52,394 bases of DNA from the NCBI GenBank assembly GCA_015680685.1, contig MNCI01025132.1:770369-822762 (forward strand), written 5' to 3'. Positions 21,409 through 32,742 of this stretch are shown in pieces. Numbering within the stretch: the stretch's first letter is position 1; every line of letters starts with the position of its first letter. The stretch comes from Gnetum montanum. Lineage: Eukaryota > Streptophyta > Gnetopsida > Gnetales > Gnetaceae. The notes under the pieces were generated by a model. That model saw only the letters and a program-made list of their open reading frames with translations, searched no databases and was not told where the DNA came from. The translations under genes were made by a program, and so were the position numbers.

Positions 21409-24400
21409 ATGTCTTCTTCTCATAGGAGCGCTTCTCCACCCAAGCCTGATAACATTCATCCATCCAAGCTTCAACTGTACTGAATTACATATACTCATCT
21501 TGATGAGTATGTGCCGAACTTCACCTTCATCCTACACTAGGATGAATAGCTACGGTGGCGTGACATGGAGGGCAACATTATGTTGCCGTCTGATCGTGCT
21601 GCTCTTGTAATGCTCTATCAAATGCTTGCACGATGTGGTCTTCAAGATTTCCATGGGGAATATATCATGAAGGATGTTGACACCAGGGATTATTGTCCCA
21701 CCAAAGCACAATGCCTGCGAGATTGGCAGCTGCAACAGCATTATGAACTTTTGAAGGGAAAGGGACTTAATGATTCTCCATTCTTGTTGTACCAAAAAGC
21801 TAGTGGGGATCTTCCATTTAATGACACTTCTCTCTTTAACTTTGATGATGAAGGTCAAAACCAAAATCTGCACTACACAATTCATAATCCTGATTCTGGT
21901 AACAAGGGATCTAATGACAAAGTAGGATCTGGAGGGGAAATTCAAGATAGGGATGTAGGCAAGAAGTAAGATCATGATCATGGTAGCGATCACTAAAGAG
22001 GAAGTAGCAGGCATCATGATGGTGCTGGTTCTTCTTCCTTCACTTCATCATCATCTTCTTCTTTTGGCTCTAATTGTGACCATAGAAGGCAAGATCACAA
22101 TGGAGGTAATCGAAACAAACAAAACAATTGATAGAATTGTACAAATGGGCAAGATCAAGAACGTAGATGTTCAAGAGAAGAACATCACCATGAATGAAGG
22201 GATAGTAGAGGGCATCATAGGCACCATGATCAAGGCCTCAATGAGCCTCTATTTGCTACCCAAAGTATGCTTAACATCACAAATGCAATTGGAATTCCAA
22301 CAAAGCATGTGAAAGATAGTCAGATCAAATAGTTAGACATGAATAATATTGCTTGATTTGAAGGAGGATATAACTCTAGTATGTAAAATCATTTTCAAGC
22401 TTTTCAAGATGCATGTGCCTTGCAAAACATAGAAAATGAATGGCAAAAATTGAAGTTGTTTCCCAGGACACTCATCAAAGAAGCAGAGAACTGGTATTGG
22501 TCCTTAGAATTAGAATCTATCAGATGATGGAGTACCATGCTTAAAATGTTCAATGATAAGTATCAAATGTACTCTTGAGTGTCCAACTTAAGGAAGAAAA
22601 TTCAAGAGTGGAAACAATGAGCACATGAACCCTTGGATGCTGCCATTGGCTGATATTATGCCTTGATGCATAAATGCCCTAGCCATGGTTATTCTCAATT
22701 GGCTCAACTCCACCACATTGTAGATGGGCTTCGTAATGAAATGAGGAAAACCCTTTGTATCTATGCCCAAGGGCAATTATCAGAACTAACTACTTGCTAT
22801 GTACAACGATTAATAGAGTAGGTCACCAAAGAGGAGGATGAACTACAAAAAAGAAAAAGTACAGAGAAGTACAACCGCGATCCTTCCATCTGTAAGAGGG
22901 AGGTTCGATTTTATGACTGTGAGGATGAATTCGTATTTAACAAAGGGGTGCATAAAAAATGCTTACCACTTCAACAATTCCAATCTAAACTCTATGGATA
23001 GCAAGTTTCAAGTTGTCCTCAAAATTGCTGAAGAGACTTGAGAATAAGATAGTAATTGTGAGTGCGAGAGGCACAAAGAAGCTGAATGTGCATATTACAA
23101 AAGTATTGGAAAAATTGCTACAATAGAAGAGGTTGCAGACAGTGAATCAAATGATGATTGTGGATGTGATGTCTGCCAATATGAACATCCCAAGGGATGT
23201 TGCCCTATTGTGTCACATCTTTAGGAGTCAGGGGTGTATGCCTTACATCCACAACTTACACAAAGGAAAACATCCAGGAGGTTGCCTTATCCTCAAGGTA
23301 ATCTTAGGTAGTTTTGCTAGCAACAATTATATTATCCAAGCAAAGCTCCATCACAAAAGGCAGGTTCAATTCTATGACAATGAGGATGAATTCATATTTG
23401 ATGAGGGGATGCATAAAAAAGCCTTGCTACTTCAACAATTCCAATCTGAACTTATGACCAAGGTTGATCAATTAAGGGATGCCATGGATAGCCGATTTTA
23501 AGCTATCCTCAAAATTGCTGAAGAGTCCCGAGAACAAGGTAGTAATTGTAAACATAGGAGTCGCAAAGAAGCTGAACATGCATATTACAAAGGTGAGGGC
23601 AAAGTTGCTACAATAGAAGAGGTTGTAGATAGTGAATCAAATGATGATCGTGGATGTGATGTTTGCTAGTATGAATACCCTAAGGGATGTTGCCCCGTTG
23701 TGTCACATCTTTAGGAGTTGGGGATGTATGCCTTACATCCATGACTTACACAAAGGAAAACATCTANAGGGATGTATGCCTTACATCCATGACTTACACA
23801 AAGGAAAACATCTAGGAGGTTGCCTTATCCTCAAGGTAATCTCAAGTAGTTCCAACAACAACAATTGTATTATCCAAGCGAAGCTCCATTGCAACTGTAT
23901 GAACAGTACCAACAATGGTAGCAACCACAATCATGGGCATTTACATTGCCAAAGCTACAAACTCTTATTGGTAGCCTAATCCATATGGTTACCATGTTCA
24001 ACAACCCATGTCTCCACATGATTCTTCCAGTCATGTTTCTTAGTTACAACCTTACTACCACCCTTCCAACTATTATCAAACTCCATCTTTGCATGAAAGA
24101 AGGGACACTGCCTCCTATCCTTATCCTCCTCTTGTCCCTACACACACTCCTCCTCTAGTTGCATAGCTACAACCTACTCCACCAATGCAGGGTGAATTTC
24201 CCACTCAATTGCAACAACACAATGCTACAAGGGATGTTAATTTGCAACCCAATCATCAATCGGAGGGGTCGAATTTCCAATCAAAGACAAGACCTTTCTT
24301 TCAACCCTATAGTCCACCTAAGCCTTCACCTACACCCACGGTTGACAACCCTACTCTAGCCTCTTCCTCCATATCTAATTCCTTTGAGCCTCCTTAAAAC

Positions 24401-24540
24401 CAAACTCTACTAAGGATCCATACCGTAATGCTTACTCACACTATGTCTAATTGGATTTGTGTAGGAAACCTTCCTAGGAAATTAGTTGATCCTAGAAGTC
24501 CTCTAATTTATTTGCAGATTGCTAGGAATGAATAGTGCAA
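21409..24540 (+). pseudogene. Gypsy-3 gag with an internal tandem duplication
   Basis: The ATG at 21409 (MSSSHRSASPPKPDN) matches gypsy-1. Then ITYTHLDEYVPNFTFILH, MEGNIMLPSDRAALVMLYQM (from 21565), the core QLDMNNIA.FEGGYN (about 22330-22375, shifted), EWQKLKLFPRTLIKEAENWYW (near 22440-22500) and HIVDGLRNEMRKTL. Next comes a Lys/Glu-rich segment and a Cys/His cluster CGCDVCQYEHPKGCCPIVSH (23159-23218), repeated at about 23647-23706 because of a duplication of about 460 bp. A Pro/Gln-rich tail with MQGEFPTQLQQHNATR follows. Many stops. Capsid role inferred from family. Confidence 0.85.
22901..23893 (+). repeat. Imperfect tandem duplication (about 460-bp period) inside gypsy-3 gag
   Basis: AGGTTCGATTTTATGACTGT at 22901 and AGGTTCAATTCTATGACAAT at 23362 start two copies that both run through the Cys/His cluster to the motif CAAGCAAAGCTCCAT / CAAGCGAAGCTCCAT (about 23338-23352 and 23875-23890). 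Copy 1 lacks about 30 bp present in copy 2. The second copy also contains a short repeat around the N at 23767, probably an assembly error. Gypsy-1 and -2 have one copy only. Confidence 0.85.
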
Positions 24541-25210
24541 GGCTCTTCTTGATTCAAGTTTTGGTGTTAATTTGATTTCTCATGAAACGTACATTACTTG
24601 GAACCTACCTCCTCTTAAGAAGAGCAACATCATATTAGAATTGGCAGATCAGTCCATCACTATTCCATTAGAATTAGTAGAAGACATTATAACCATTGTC
24701 TATGGGTGGTCTGATCTTGTTGACTTCTTGGTATTCAAAGTGGAGAATTACAAAGGGGACTTCCCAATCATTATGGGAAGAACATGGCTACGCACAGTAG
24801 ATGCAACAATGGGCATCGAAGATATTTCCCTAGAAATCTCTAAAGAAAATGCATTTGGAAAGATCGAGAAGAAGAGAGTTTCATGCATCATGTACAGTGA
24901 TAGTGAGTGCAATTGTGTGCAGAAACTTTGGGCCATCAAGCAAGAATCCATCTTTGCATGCAAGAAGTGTGCACTAGAACTAGAAATTCAAAGGTGTCTG
25001 TATGTAGTAGCCACAAAACAGGAGGGCATCCAATGGTTGATCGCTGATTCAGAAAGCAACACATTGTGCATGGAACCAACTGAGAGCCTAACATGTGAAT
25101 ATGTCATGAACATGGATCAACTTGAGCAAGTTCATCACCAACTCTCCAATGATACAAACAATGATACCTATTGGGGAGAATTGGAAATTCCTAAAAACTT
25201 CAAGCAATAG
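24540..25210 (+). pseudogene. Gypsy-3 protease and linker
   Basis: ALLDSSFGVNLISHETY (from about 24540) has D-S-S where D-S-G is required. LELADQSITIPLELVEDII, GWSDLVDFLVFKVENYKGD and FPIIMGRTWLRTVDA (about 24760-24805) complete the fold. From 24572 a frame of 212 codons stays open to TAG at 25208, ending WGELEIPKNFKQ. This linker end is where gypsy-1 has its pol deletion. Cys-rich piece CKKCALELEIQRC of unknown role. Confidence 0.85.
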
Positions 25211-25239
25211 CCCCTTGAATTGAAAACATTATCGACTGG

Positions 25240-26300
25240 AATGGAATATGTATTTTTGAAAAATAAGAAGCTGTTTATAATCAATGTAAGACTTGCTCCA
25301 AAACAAAAAGAGATGTTGTTGAAGGTAGGTGGAAGATGGTTATCAGCTTTTTCCTGGTTGTATCATGAACTCATAGGGATTGATCCTAGGATATGTTAGC
25401 ATTGCATTTACACCGACTCAGCCATAAAGCCAAAATGATAGTGACAAAGGTAGTTGAACCCCAAATTGAAGCAAATCATCAAGGAGGAAATTGAACAACT
25501 TCTCAAGGCAGGGTTCATCTATCCCATTGCGGATAGCGAGTGGGTTAGCTCACTTGTAATTGTGCCAAAGAGAGATGGCAAATGGCGAGTCTACATCAAT
25601 TTCAAGCTACTGAATATGGCAACATTCAAGGATCACTTTTCGTTGTCATTTGTTGACCAGGTGCTTGACACAATATTAGAGCATTGCTACTATAGCTTCA
25701 TAGATGGTTATAGTTCCTATAACCAAATTCAAATTGCACTAGAGGACCAAGCAAAGACAACGTTCACAAGTCCCTAGGGGACTTTTGCATATCGTAAGAT
25801 GCTATTTGACCTATGCAATGCCCCTACCACATTTCAATGCTTGGTCCTAAGCATCTTTCAATAGTAGATCAATAGTGGTGTAAAAGTCTTCACAGATGAC
25901 TTCTCCACCTATGGAGCTACATTTGAGCAAGCCATGGACTATCTTGAGAAAGTGCTAAAATGATGTGTCAAAATTAACTTGTGGCTTAATTGGTAGAAAA
26001 GTCACCTCATGGTCTAGGAGGGCATTATATTAGGGCACAAAATATCACAAGTAGGAATTGAGGTGAACCCTAAAAAAATAAGGGTCATCCAAGGAATAAC
26101 ATGTCAATTGAAAATAGTTAAATATGTTTGATAATTCCATGGACACATTGGCTACTATCAGTGATTCATAGAAAATTTCTCTAAGATTGCAAAACCATTG
26201 GTTGAACTAACAAAGAAAGATGCTTGTTTTGTTTGGATCCTAGAATGTGAAAAAGTGTTCCAGCAACTGAAAGAAAGGCTTGTGAAAACTCTAATTCTGC
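25240..26300 (+). pseudogene. Gypsy-3 reverse transcriptase
   Basis: Motifs: QIIKEEIEQLLKAGFIYPIAD (region at 25470-25530), SLVIVPKRDGKWRVYINFKLL, YYSFIDGYSSYNQIQIAL (Asp kept), DLCNAPTTFQ and VKVFTDDFSTYGATFEQAMD (about 25885-25940; DD kept, Met of MDD is Thr), then GHIGYYQ and ENFSKIAKPLVELTKKDACF. The open frame 25454-25777 covers the fingers and palm start. Stops at 25777, 25863 and later break it. Confidence 0.88.
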
Positions 26301-26324
26301 AAGCACTTGATTGGTCTAGATCCT

Positions 26325-26690
26325 TTCATATCATGATAAATGCATCAAATTATGCTTTGGGAGTTGTGCTGATGTAGTTAGATTACAAGAAATGTACATA
26401 CTACATCCACTATGCCAACCGAAGCATTGTGGGTGCACAATTGAATTACATCACTACAAAAAAATAATTGATGGTAGTGGTGTTTGCTGTAGAGAAGTTT
26501 AGGTGCTATGTGCTTGGATACAAAGTGTTTGTGCACATAGACCATAGTGCCATCTACTTCCTAATGAACAAGCCAATGGTGAGCCCCCATGTCATACAAT
26601 GGTTGGTGATCTTGCAAGAATTTGATCTTACAATGGTAGATCAAAAGGGCACCAAGAATGTGATCGTTGATCACTTGTCTCGATTGTGAT
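26325..26690 (+). pseudogene. Gypsy-3 RNase H
   Basis: IMINASNYALGVVL: the first catalytic Asp reads Asn. AQLNYITTKK is followed by a stop where EKEL is expected, so the catalytic Glu is lost too. VHIDHSAIYFLMNK keeps the second Asp. LQEFDLTMVDQKGTKNVIVDHLSRL (a region ending 26687) closes the domain. Inactive. Confidence 0.88.
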
Positions 26691-26779
26691 GGGATGACAA
26701 AGAGGNCAAGGATGTGATCGTTGATCACTTGTCTCGATTGTGATGGGATGACAAAGAGGATGAAAGCCCATTATCTAAT

Positions 26780-28170
26780 GTGTTCCCTAATGAACTTCTC
26801 TTTGCTGGGGCAATAATTGAACAAATGCCCAATGAGCCAAAATGGTATGATAACATTCTCACATATCTTCTCACTTAGGAGATGCCACAAGGGTTGGACC
26901 ATCGGAGGAAACAACAGTTTCTTCACTAGGTAAAGCACTTCATGGAGATTAACAGACACCTCTACAAGATGTGCACCAATGGCCTAGTTCGTTGGTGTGT
27001 TCCTGATGTTGATCAACTGCGTGTGCTCCAAGATGCTCATGAAGGTCCTTGCAGAGGACACTATGCTAGGAGATGCACAACCATTAAAATCCTAATGGCA
27101 GGGTACTATTGGCCAACATACTTTAAGGATGCTCATCAGTTCGTCTGCTCTTGTGAATGATGCAAACAAGATGGTGGAATGACTACTTGAATGGAGAGAC
27201 CTCAATAATGGATTCAACCATTAGAACCATTCGACATCTTGGGCATTGATTTCATGGTTCCCATCATGCCCATGTCAAATGGAAAGGCATACATCATAGT
27301 CACTGTTAACTATTATATGAAATGGGTAGAAGCAGCAGCTCTCATCGACTGTACATCTTCTACTACTTCTCGGTTTGTATAACAAAACGTTGTAAACAGG
27401 TTTTGTGTGCCACATGCATTAATTTTTGATAATGGAACTCATTTTAAAGATACTACTTTTCAAGAGCTTATGCAATGCTTGGGGTTTGAACACAAACTCA
27501 TAACACCTTACCATCCCCAAGCTAATGGTCAAGTTGAGATCACAAATAGGGAAACCATAAGAATACTAACAAGAACTATTAGCAAGTATAAGAAAGATTG
27601 GAGCACAAAACTCAACAATGCCCTTTAGGACTACCACTTAACTTGGAAACTTCCTATAGGCTACTCTCTCTATGAGCTTGTGTACAGCAAACTACCAACA
27701 CTTCCTATTCAATCTAAACTTTGTACACTTTCAATGGCTTGTGACCTTGACCTTAACTTAAGTCTAGCCCAAAAATAAAGACTAATGAATCTCAACCTGC
27801 TAAACAAAAATCGATTAGTAGCCTTATCATCTAACAAGTTTCTCAAGGCTTATAACAAAAAGTGTCATGATCTAAAAATTAGAAAAATTAAAGTTCAACT
27901 AGGGGACAAGGTTCTCTACTAGAACCCCATACATGTACCTCAACGAACTAAGTTCCAAATGCTGTGGAAGGGACTTTATATCATTTATGAAACTTTTCCT
28001 TTAAGGGCCATGATGATCTATAAACCTAAGAGCCCAAACAAAAAAATAGCTAGTCAAAATTCAACAAATTAAACCTTTCCATGAGCATANACAAAAAAAT
28101 AGCTAGTCAACATTCAACAAATTAAACCTTTCCATGAGCATAAGCCAGCTAACACAACAACAACCTCATT
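26780..28170 (+). pseudogene. Gypsy-3 integrase and end of pol
   Basis: The zinc-binding segment has EGPCRGHYARRCTTIKILM, YYWPTYFKDAHQFVCSCE (H, H, C; second Cys after a stop). The core has LGIDFMVPIMPMS (Asp), ALIFDNGTHFKDTTF (Asp, about 27415-27455) and HPQANGQVEITNRE (Glu, about 27510-27550), so the D-D-E triad is readable. The C-terminal part has KKDWSTKLNNAL, KFQMLWKGLYIIYETFPLRAM and no chromodomain. Near 28040-28140 a duplicated segment surrounds the N at 28090. The pol end aligns with the GGDGH stop region of gypsy-2 at about 28230. Confidence 0.87.
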
Positions 28171-28239
28171 AAATGGACAACTATGCTCCATATTTTGGAT
28201 CTCCTCTTTTCAACTTAGTTGTGGAGGATATGGCCACCC

Positions 28240-28878
28240 ATGCTAACCATTCAAGTGGCTTCTTAGTTATTCAACTTTTTTTGTTTTACACATTTTTCAT
28301 TTTACAACTTTTTGTTTTACATATTCTTTGTTTTACATCTTTTTTTTTTATATTATTAATCTTTTCTCATTTTTTGTTTTACATCATCGTTAGTACATTT
28401 GATATTTCTTGAATAATTTACACTTTCTTCTATATTTTCTTATATTTGACATGATTTTCTAACTTTGTGTTAATAAGTGCCAAGTACATTAGTAATGCGT
28501 TACTTGACGGTGGTATGTACTATTTTTCTTATTTAATTGTTGGTGTCTAGTTTCTAGCTTTGAATTTCATTATGGATAATTAGGACATGGTTTCTTTTTC
28601 ATGTAACAAGTAGTGAGTCCACGACATCCACCCATCCACAAACTCTATGGTTTTCCTTGTTTTGGAAACATGAAGTCCCTTGTTCACTAATAAAACTTTA
28701 ATAAATTTGTGACTTTGGTAGTTTATGAAATTGGGAAGGATTCAAAGGTTTGAACAAGGTGTGGTTTCAAGGGAATTCGATATTCTTTATACTTTTCTAT
28801 TTGCTTGGGTGCATGTGTGTTTCCATAAATTTCTTAGCATTCTGTGCCAATTAATAAAGGAAGTTGAATAAGTTCTTG
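28240..28878 (+). other. Gypsy-3 3' UTR, T-rich stretch
   Basis: TTTTGTTTTACAT-type T-rich sequence (28270-28400) matches the A-rich array of gypsy-1 in the opposite orientation. The rest is alignable only in short pieces with the gypsy-1 and gypsy-2 UTRs (for example ATGGTTTTCCTTGTTTTGGAAA-like near 28645). No coding signal. Confidence 0.6.
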
Positions 28879-29105
28879 CATGGTGTGGTTCTCATCATAA
28901 AAAATGGTGAGAATTCAAAGCACACCCCTTGGATAAAATAAATGCATATGTCCTCACATGGTGTGGTCCTCATTAAGAAAAAAAAAGATGAGGATTCAAA
29001 GCACATCCCTTGGACAAAATAAATGCATGTGTCTTTGCATAGTGTAGTTTCCATTTAAAAAATAATAATGGAAATTCAAAGCATACCCCTTAAATATAAT
29101 AAATG
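28879..29105 (+). repeat. Three tandem copies (about 80 bp) of a hairpin element
   Basis: Copies start at 28879, 28957 and 29038 with CATGGTGTGG, CATGGTGTGG and CATAGTGTAG. Each has a stem, an A-rich loop and a matching stem: TTCTCATCA/TGGTGAGAA, TCCTCAT/ATGAGGA and TTTCCATT/AATGGAAA, each followed by ATTCAAAGCA and CCCTT. An outer pair GGTGTG/CACACC is complete in copy 1 and has one G-U pair in copy 2. Stem sequences differ between copies but pairing is kept. Gypsy-1 and -2 have one copy each. Confidence 0.75.
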
Positions 29106-29385
29106 GGCTACAAGAACTGGTTATGGGACTCGTCTCCTCTAACTAAGGCCCTTCCTTACTTTCTACTTCCTCTCTAATTTGGAATGGTAGTTGTTCTATG
29201 GGAGCACTCTTATGTCTCAGGGGATGGATTGGTTTTAGAATGTCGATGCGAAGTCACTAAAAGTGGTTGGTTTTGGTCTGGACTAAGGATGGATTCTATT
29301 AAGTCATTTAACCACAAAATCCATAAGGGATTTCATGTGATCGTAANTATCATCCACACAGACTCTTTGGTTTGAAGTTATGCAA

Positions 29386-29424
29386 GGGCATAAAAGGCAT
29401 GTGCCTACTTTGGGGAGGACCCAC
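29386..29424 (+). other. Conserved 3' UTR block, gypsy-3
   Basis: GGGCATAAAAGGCATGTGCC then TACTTTGGGGAGGACCCAC; same block as at 10137-10170 and 31599-31630. Confidence 0.6.
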
Positions 29425-29919
29425 TTGCATATCTTTTGGTTGGGTTAGTTAAGTTCTTTACCCTTAGACATTTTTACAATCAAACTTTTTCTGTTTACCC
29501 CATCAATGACATGTGTAACAAACCACTTCTCCTTGAGTTTTTGTGTTAAGGATTGTAATAGTCATTTTGTGTGTTTGTGTGCATGTTTTTTTGTCCAGTT
29601 GTATGTCTTCTTTGTTTGGACTATGGTGGAAATAACTAATTGGAATAGTAATAAATTTGTTGACCAAATTTTTATATGTTTTATGATTAAATGCTTAAAT
29701 ACTTTATGCATAAGAAATATGATTTAAAATACATGTTGGAAAAGTTTTAAACTAATAATAATAAATAATATATGGAAAAACAAAATATTTTTTGCTCTAT
29801 TTCAATAGAGATGCTAAGAAACAAAAGAAAAACAAAGGACAATACTCTAAGGTGTGCCTCAAGAGCCAAAACAAGTATGTTGACACATAAAAAAATGCTC
29901 GTATTGAGGAACTTGACCT
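29425..29919. other. Gypsy-3 3' UTR up to the gypsy-2 block
   Basis: The first part (AGTTAAGTTCTTTACCCTTAG) still follows the gypsy-1 UTR (10070-10110, other strand). Further right I see no homology or coding signal. The exact left edge of the inserted gypsy-2 block is uncertain (29915-29940). Confidence 0.5.
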
Positions 29920-29989
29920 ATGAATCAAGTTGGAGGAACCTAACAATGGAAGGATTTCCTAAGTTCTAATCAGCACACAAACAACAAAA

Positions 29990-30007
29990 TCCCCGGCAAC
30001 AGCACCA
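29990..30007 (-). other. Extra primer-binding site left of the gypsy-2 LTR
   Basis: Minus strand TGGTGCTGTTGCCGGGGA, only two differences from the tRNA-Asp complement. The leader next to it (29937-29989) matches 39042-39093 (AAGTTCTAATCAGCA.ACAAACAACAAAATCCCC). A PBS belongs beside a 5' LTR, yet this LTR also has a polypurine tract on its other side. Confidence 0.88.
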
Positions 30008-30008
30008 A

Positions 30009-30864
30009 TGATGAGTAGCGAACTACCCCTACGTCCAACCATATGAATACAAGCATTCACGCACGATCTAGTCAAATTCCGAGGATTAAGTGCTTATGCA
30101 CCTACATAGAATAAGGATGAGTTATGCAGTCATTGTCTTCCCAAGCTTACTTGTAAGGCACAATTATATGGTTAAGTAAACTTGAGGTGTATGATTTTTA
30201 TGTTTTTCTTTTATATTTTCTATCCTGGTCTCCTAAGTGTGTGCAATGAAAATATATAATTAACTAGTGGGTTTTGTAACTTTAATGTAAATAAAATCCT
30301 AACACCAGCATCTGTTCCCACTCTTTAGACATATCCTGAACCAATGTAACACTACTGTGATTACCAAATGCTAATCATTACTGCGTTACGAAGTGTTCCA
30401 TGTATGCTTGAAGTGGTTGTGCTGAGTGTGCTAATTCATTGGTAATTGATAATTAACAATTCTATGAAATAACATTAATTAACTATTGAAAGCATCAAAT
30501 AATAGTAAATAACATGAAATGCAATAATTAAGCTATTCTAAATGTTGCAAGGTTTATCACAAAGTTCATCTTCATTTCTGGACACAAGGTGTGCTCAAGT
30601 ACACAATTCTCAAATAAAGATCTGTTTGCTCTATGACTCTTACTGTGGGCACTTAGAAATAATTCTAACTCTAGAATATAAAAACTGCAAGAGTTCAGCT
30701 AAGGGACTGAAAAACTACTACTCAAGACCAAGCACCCCTGTCTCTTATTTATAGCTAACAAGATAGGTTTTGGCGTCGGGTGTTTGATATCGGGGATCCA
30801 ATACCAATATTGCGTATCCGACATTGTAGATCTGATATTGGATCGCTTATTTGGTGACTCATCA
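30009..30864 (-). repeat. LTR shared by gypsy-2 (as 3' LTR) and a second, truncated copy (as 5' LTR)
   Basis: Plus-strand TGATGAGTAG ... GGTGACTCATCA, 856 bp. TATA box on the minus strand in CTCTTATTTATAGC near 30751-30764. Decayed GATATCGGGGATCC-type palindromes lie at 30786-30845. PBS on the left and polypurine tract on the right. Confidence 0.93.
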
Positions 30865-30881
30865 TACCCCCACAATTGAAT
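30865..30881 (-). promoter_or_regulatory. Polypurine tract of gypsy-2
   Basis: Minus strand ATTCAATTGTGGGGGTA next to the LTR. Confidence 0.9.
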
Positions 30882-32742
30882 GAAAACTCATCCCTGAGTT
30901 CTTTACAAAATATTAAGAAGGTATGGGATTATTGACTGAACGACAAGTGATGGTGACATGGAATGATAGACTCAAAGTGCACGATGAATGGATTGACAAA
31001 CGTATTATAGCATTGATGTTCATAACCATTGTGGTGAACATTGTACATAGATGACATTCAGTCTCTCATTTGACAGCTTGAAGAGAGAAAGAGAAAAGAA
31101 AATAAGGCACATTGCTGTCGATGTTAAAAAGATGCACACCATTATTAGTCCATGGCCACATGACTAAGCATGTTCCTTGCATTAATGCTCCAGCTCCAAT
31201 CCATCTTGAGTGCCCCCTCCTATCCCAGTTCATTGTTCATGTGATCGCCATCTGCACACACAACACAATCATGCATTAGCAAGGATAGATAAGATATAAT
31301 GCAATTGATACCTTGCCTCGATATGAAACACATTGGCTAGGTTGTGGGTATGGAAGATACTAGGTTAGAGGTTTGTAAGTGATAACTACCCAAGGTGTAG
31401 GGGTGAAATAAGTAATGGAATGAAAAAATTTTGGATAGGCCCCCACGACTAAGAGTGAACCTCTGGTAGTGATAGGAATAACAACGGGGAAGTCAATAAA
31501 TAGAAAATGGATGTCATGGGTGGGTGAAACGAGAAATAGTTGATTGCAAGGAATGTTTAATGGAAAGAACTTAACAATTGCACCAAAAAGGAATGCTAGT
31601 GGGTCCTCCCCAAAGCAGGCTCATGCCCTTTATGCCCTAACAACCCACAAACCAAAGAGTTCGTAGGCTCTAGGAATGACATATGGAGACAATAGTTAAG
31701 AATTCACCCATAAGAATTTACAAAAGAATAATAATGCGCTAACCAAGATGTAGACTAATCATAAAACCAGTAATGAGGTAGAATAAAGGAAGCAATACGG
31801 AAAGAGAAGAGAGAATGGAATGGAATCCCGAAATCAAGGTTGTGTAAAGTCCCTTGTGTATTATGTGGTTAAGGTAACTTAATAAAATTTAGTCCAAATC
31901 CATATTAAAACTAACCATATCCAGTGACCTTGCATCAACACACTTGACCAACACATCCTCCTGAAGCAACAAGAATGCTTTCACAGAGCAACCACCATTC
32001 CAAAAAGAGAAGAATAGAGAAGTAGGAAGTGAGAAAGGGCCTTAGGTAGAGGGAACCTTTAAGCATGGATAACATGTCTTTCCAGTGCCATAACCAGTGC
32101 TTGCCCATGCTCCTTTATTATGTCTAAGGGGTATGCTTTGAATTCCCACCAGTTTTTTTGTTTTGTTTTGTTTTTTTCTTTGAGTAGGAACCAAATCATG
32201 CAAAGACTTATTGGATTCATTCAACTTCTTGATATTAGATGACATCGGAATGGCGAAAAACCTATGAAAAACATCCAAGTTCCCAAGAGAATAGCCAGCA
32301 AAAATGCATCAAATTCCCTTGAAGTCACACCCTTTTCAATCCATTAGAATCTTTCCTTGGTTTGAAAAATATCAAGCCACAAATTCATTAATAGATTTGA
32401 TTAGAAAAAGGGATAGTACATTTCCAAAACAAAGGGAGACCATAGAGTTGAATGAATGAATGGATGACATGGACTCATTGCTTGTTTTATCAAAAGAAAC
32501 CATATCTTAGTATCAGCATTAAAAGTCATAGGTAAAAACCAAACATTAGTAAGCAACACTATTATAGTATAATCCACCATCATGAGCACTTATTATATGA
32601 TGAGTGAGAATAAATCAAACAAAATGTAATAGAGAAAGAAATAATAAAAATGTTAACTATGGTGTAAAACAAAAACAAGTAAATATGAAAAATGTGTATA
32701 ACAAAAAAGATAAAAGAAACTGAGGGCTTAGAATAATTATCA
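30882..32742 (-). other. Gypsy-2 3' UTR
   Basis: It holds, in minus order from pol: a short A/T-rich stretch (32710-32640), a hairpin (32190-32143, stem TTCCTAC/GTGGGAA with one G-U), the conserved block (31630-31599), a second polypurine-like motif (31453-31439, CTTAGTCGTGGGGGC), and the splice-acceptor-like GTGTTGTGTGTGCAG followed by ATG at 31251. Only a few codons are open after that ATG, in contrast to gypsy-4. Confidence 0.7.

Noticed and set aside
21974-22312. 112-codon frame with Ile/Met-rich sequence
   Set aside because: Out-of-frame reading of the Arg/Asp/His-rich gag segment of gypsy-3.
28173-28412. Hydrophobic frame at the end of gypsy-3 pol, possible membrane protein
   Set aside because: Phe/Leu runs come from the T-rich TTTTGTTTTAC array of the 3' UTR; the related copies show only repeats there.
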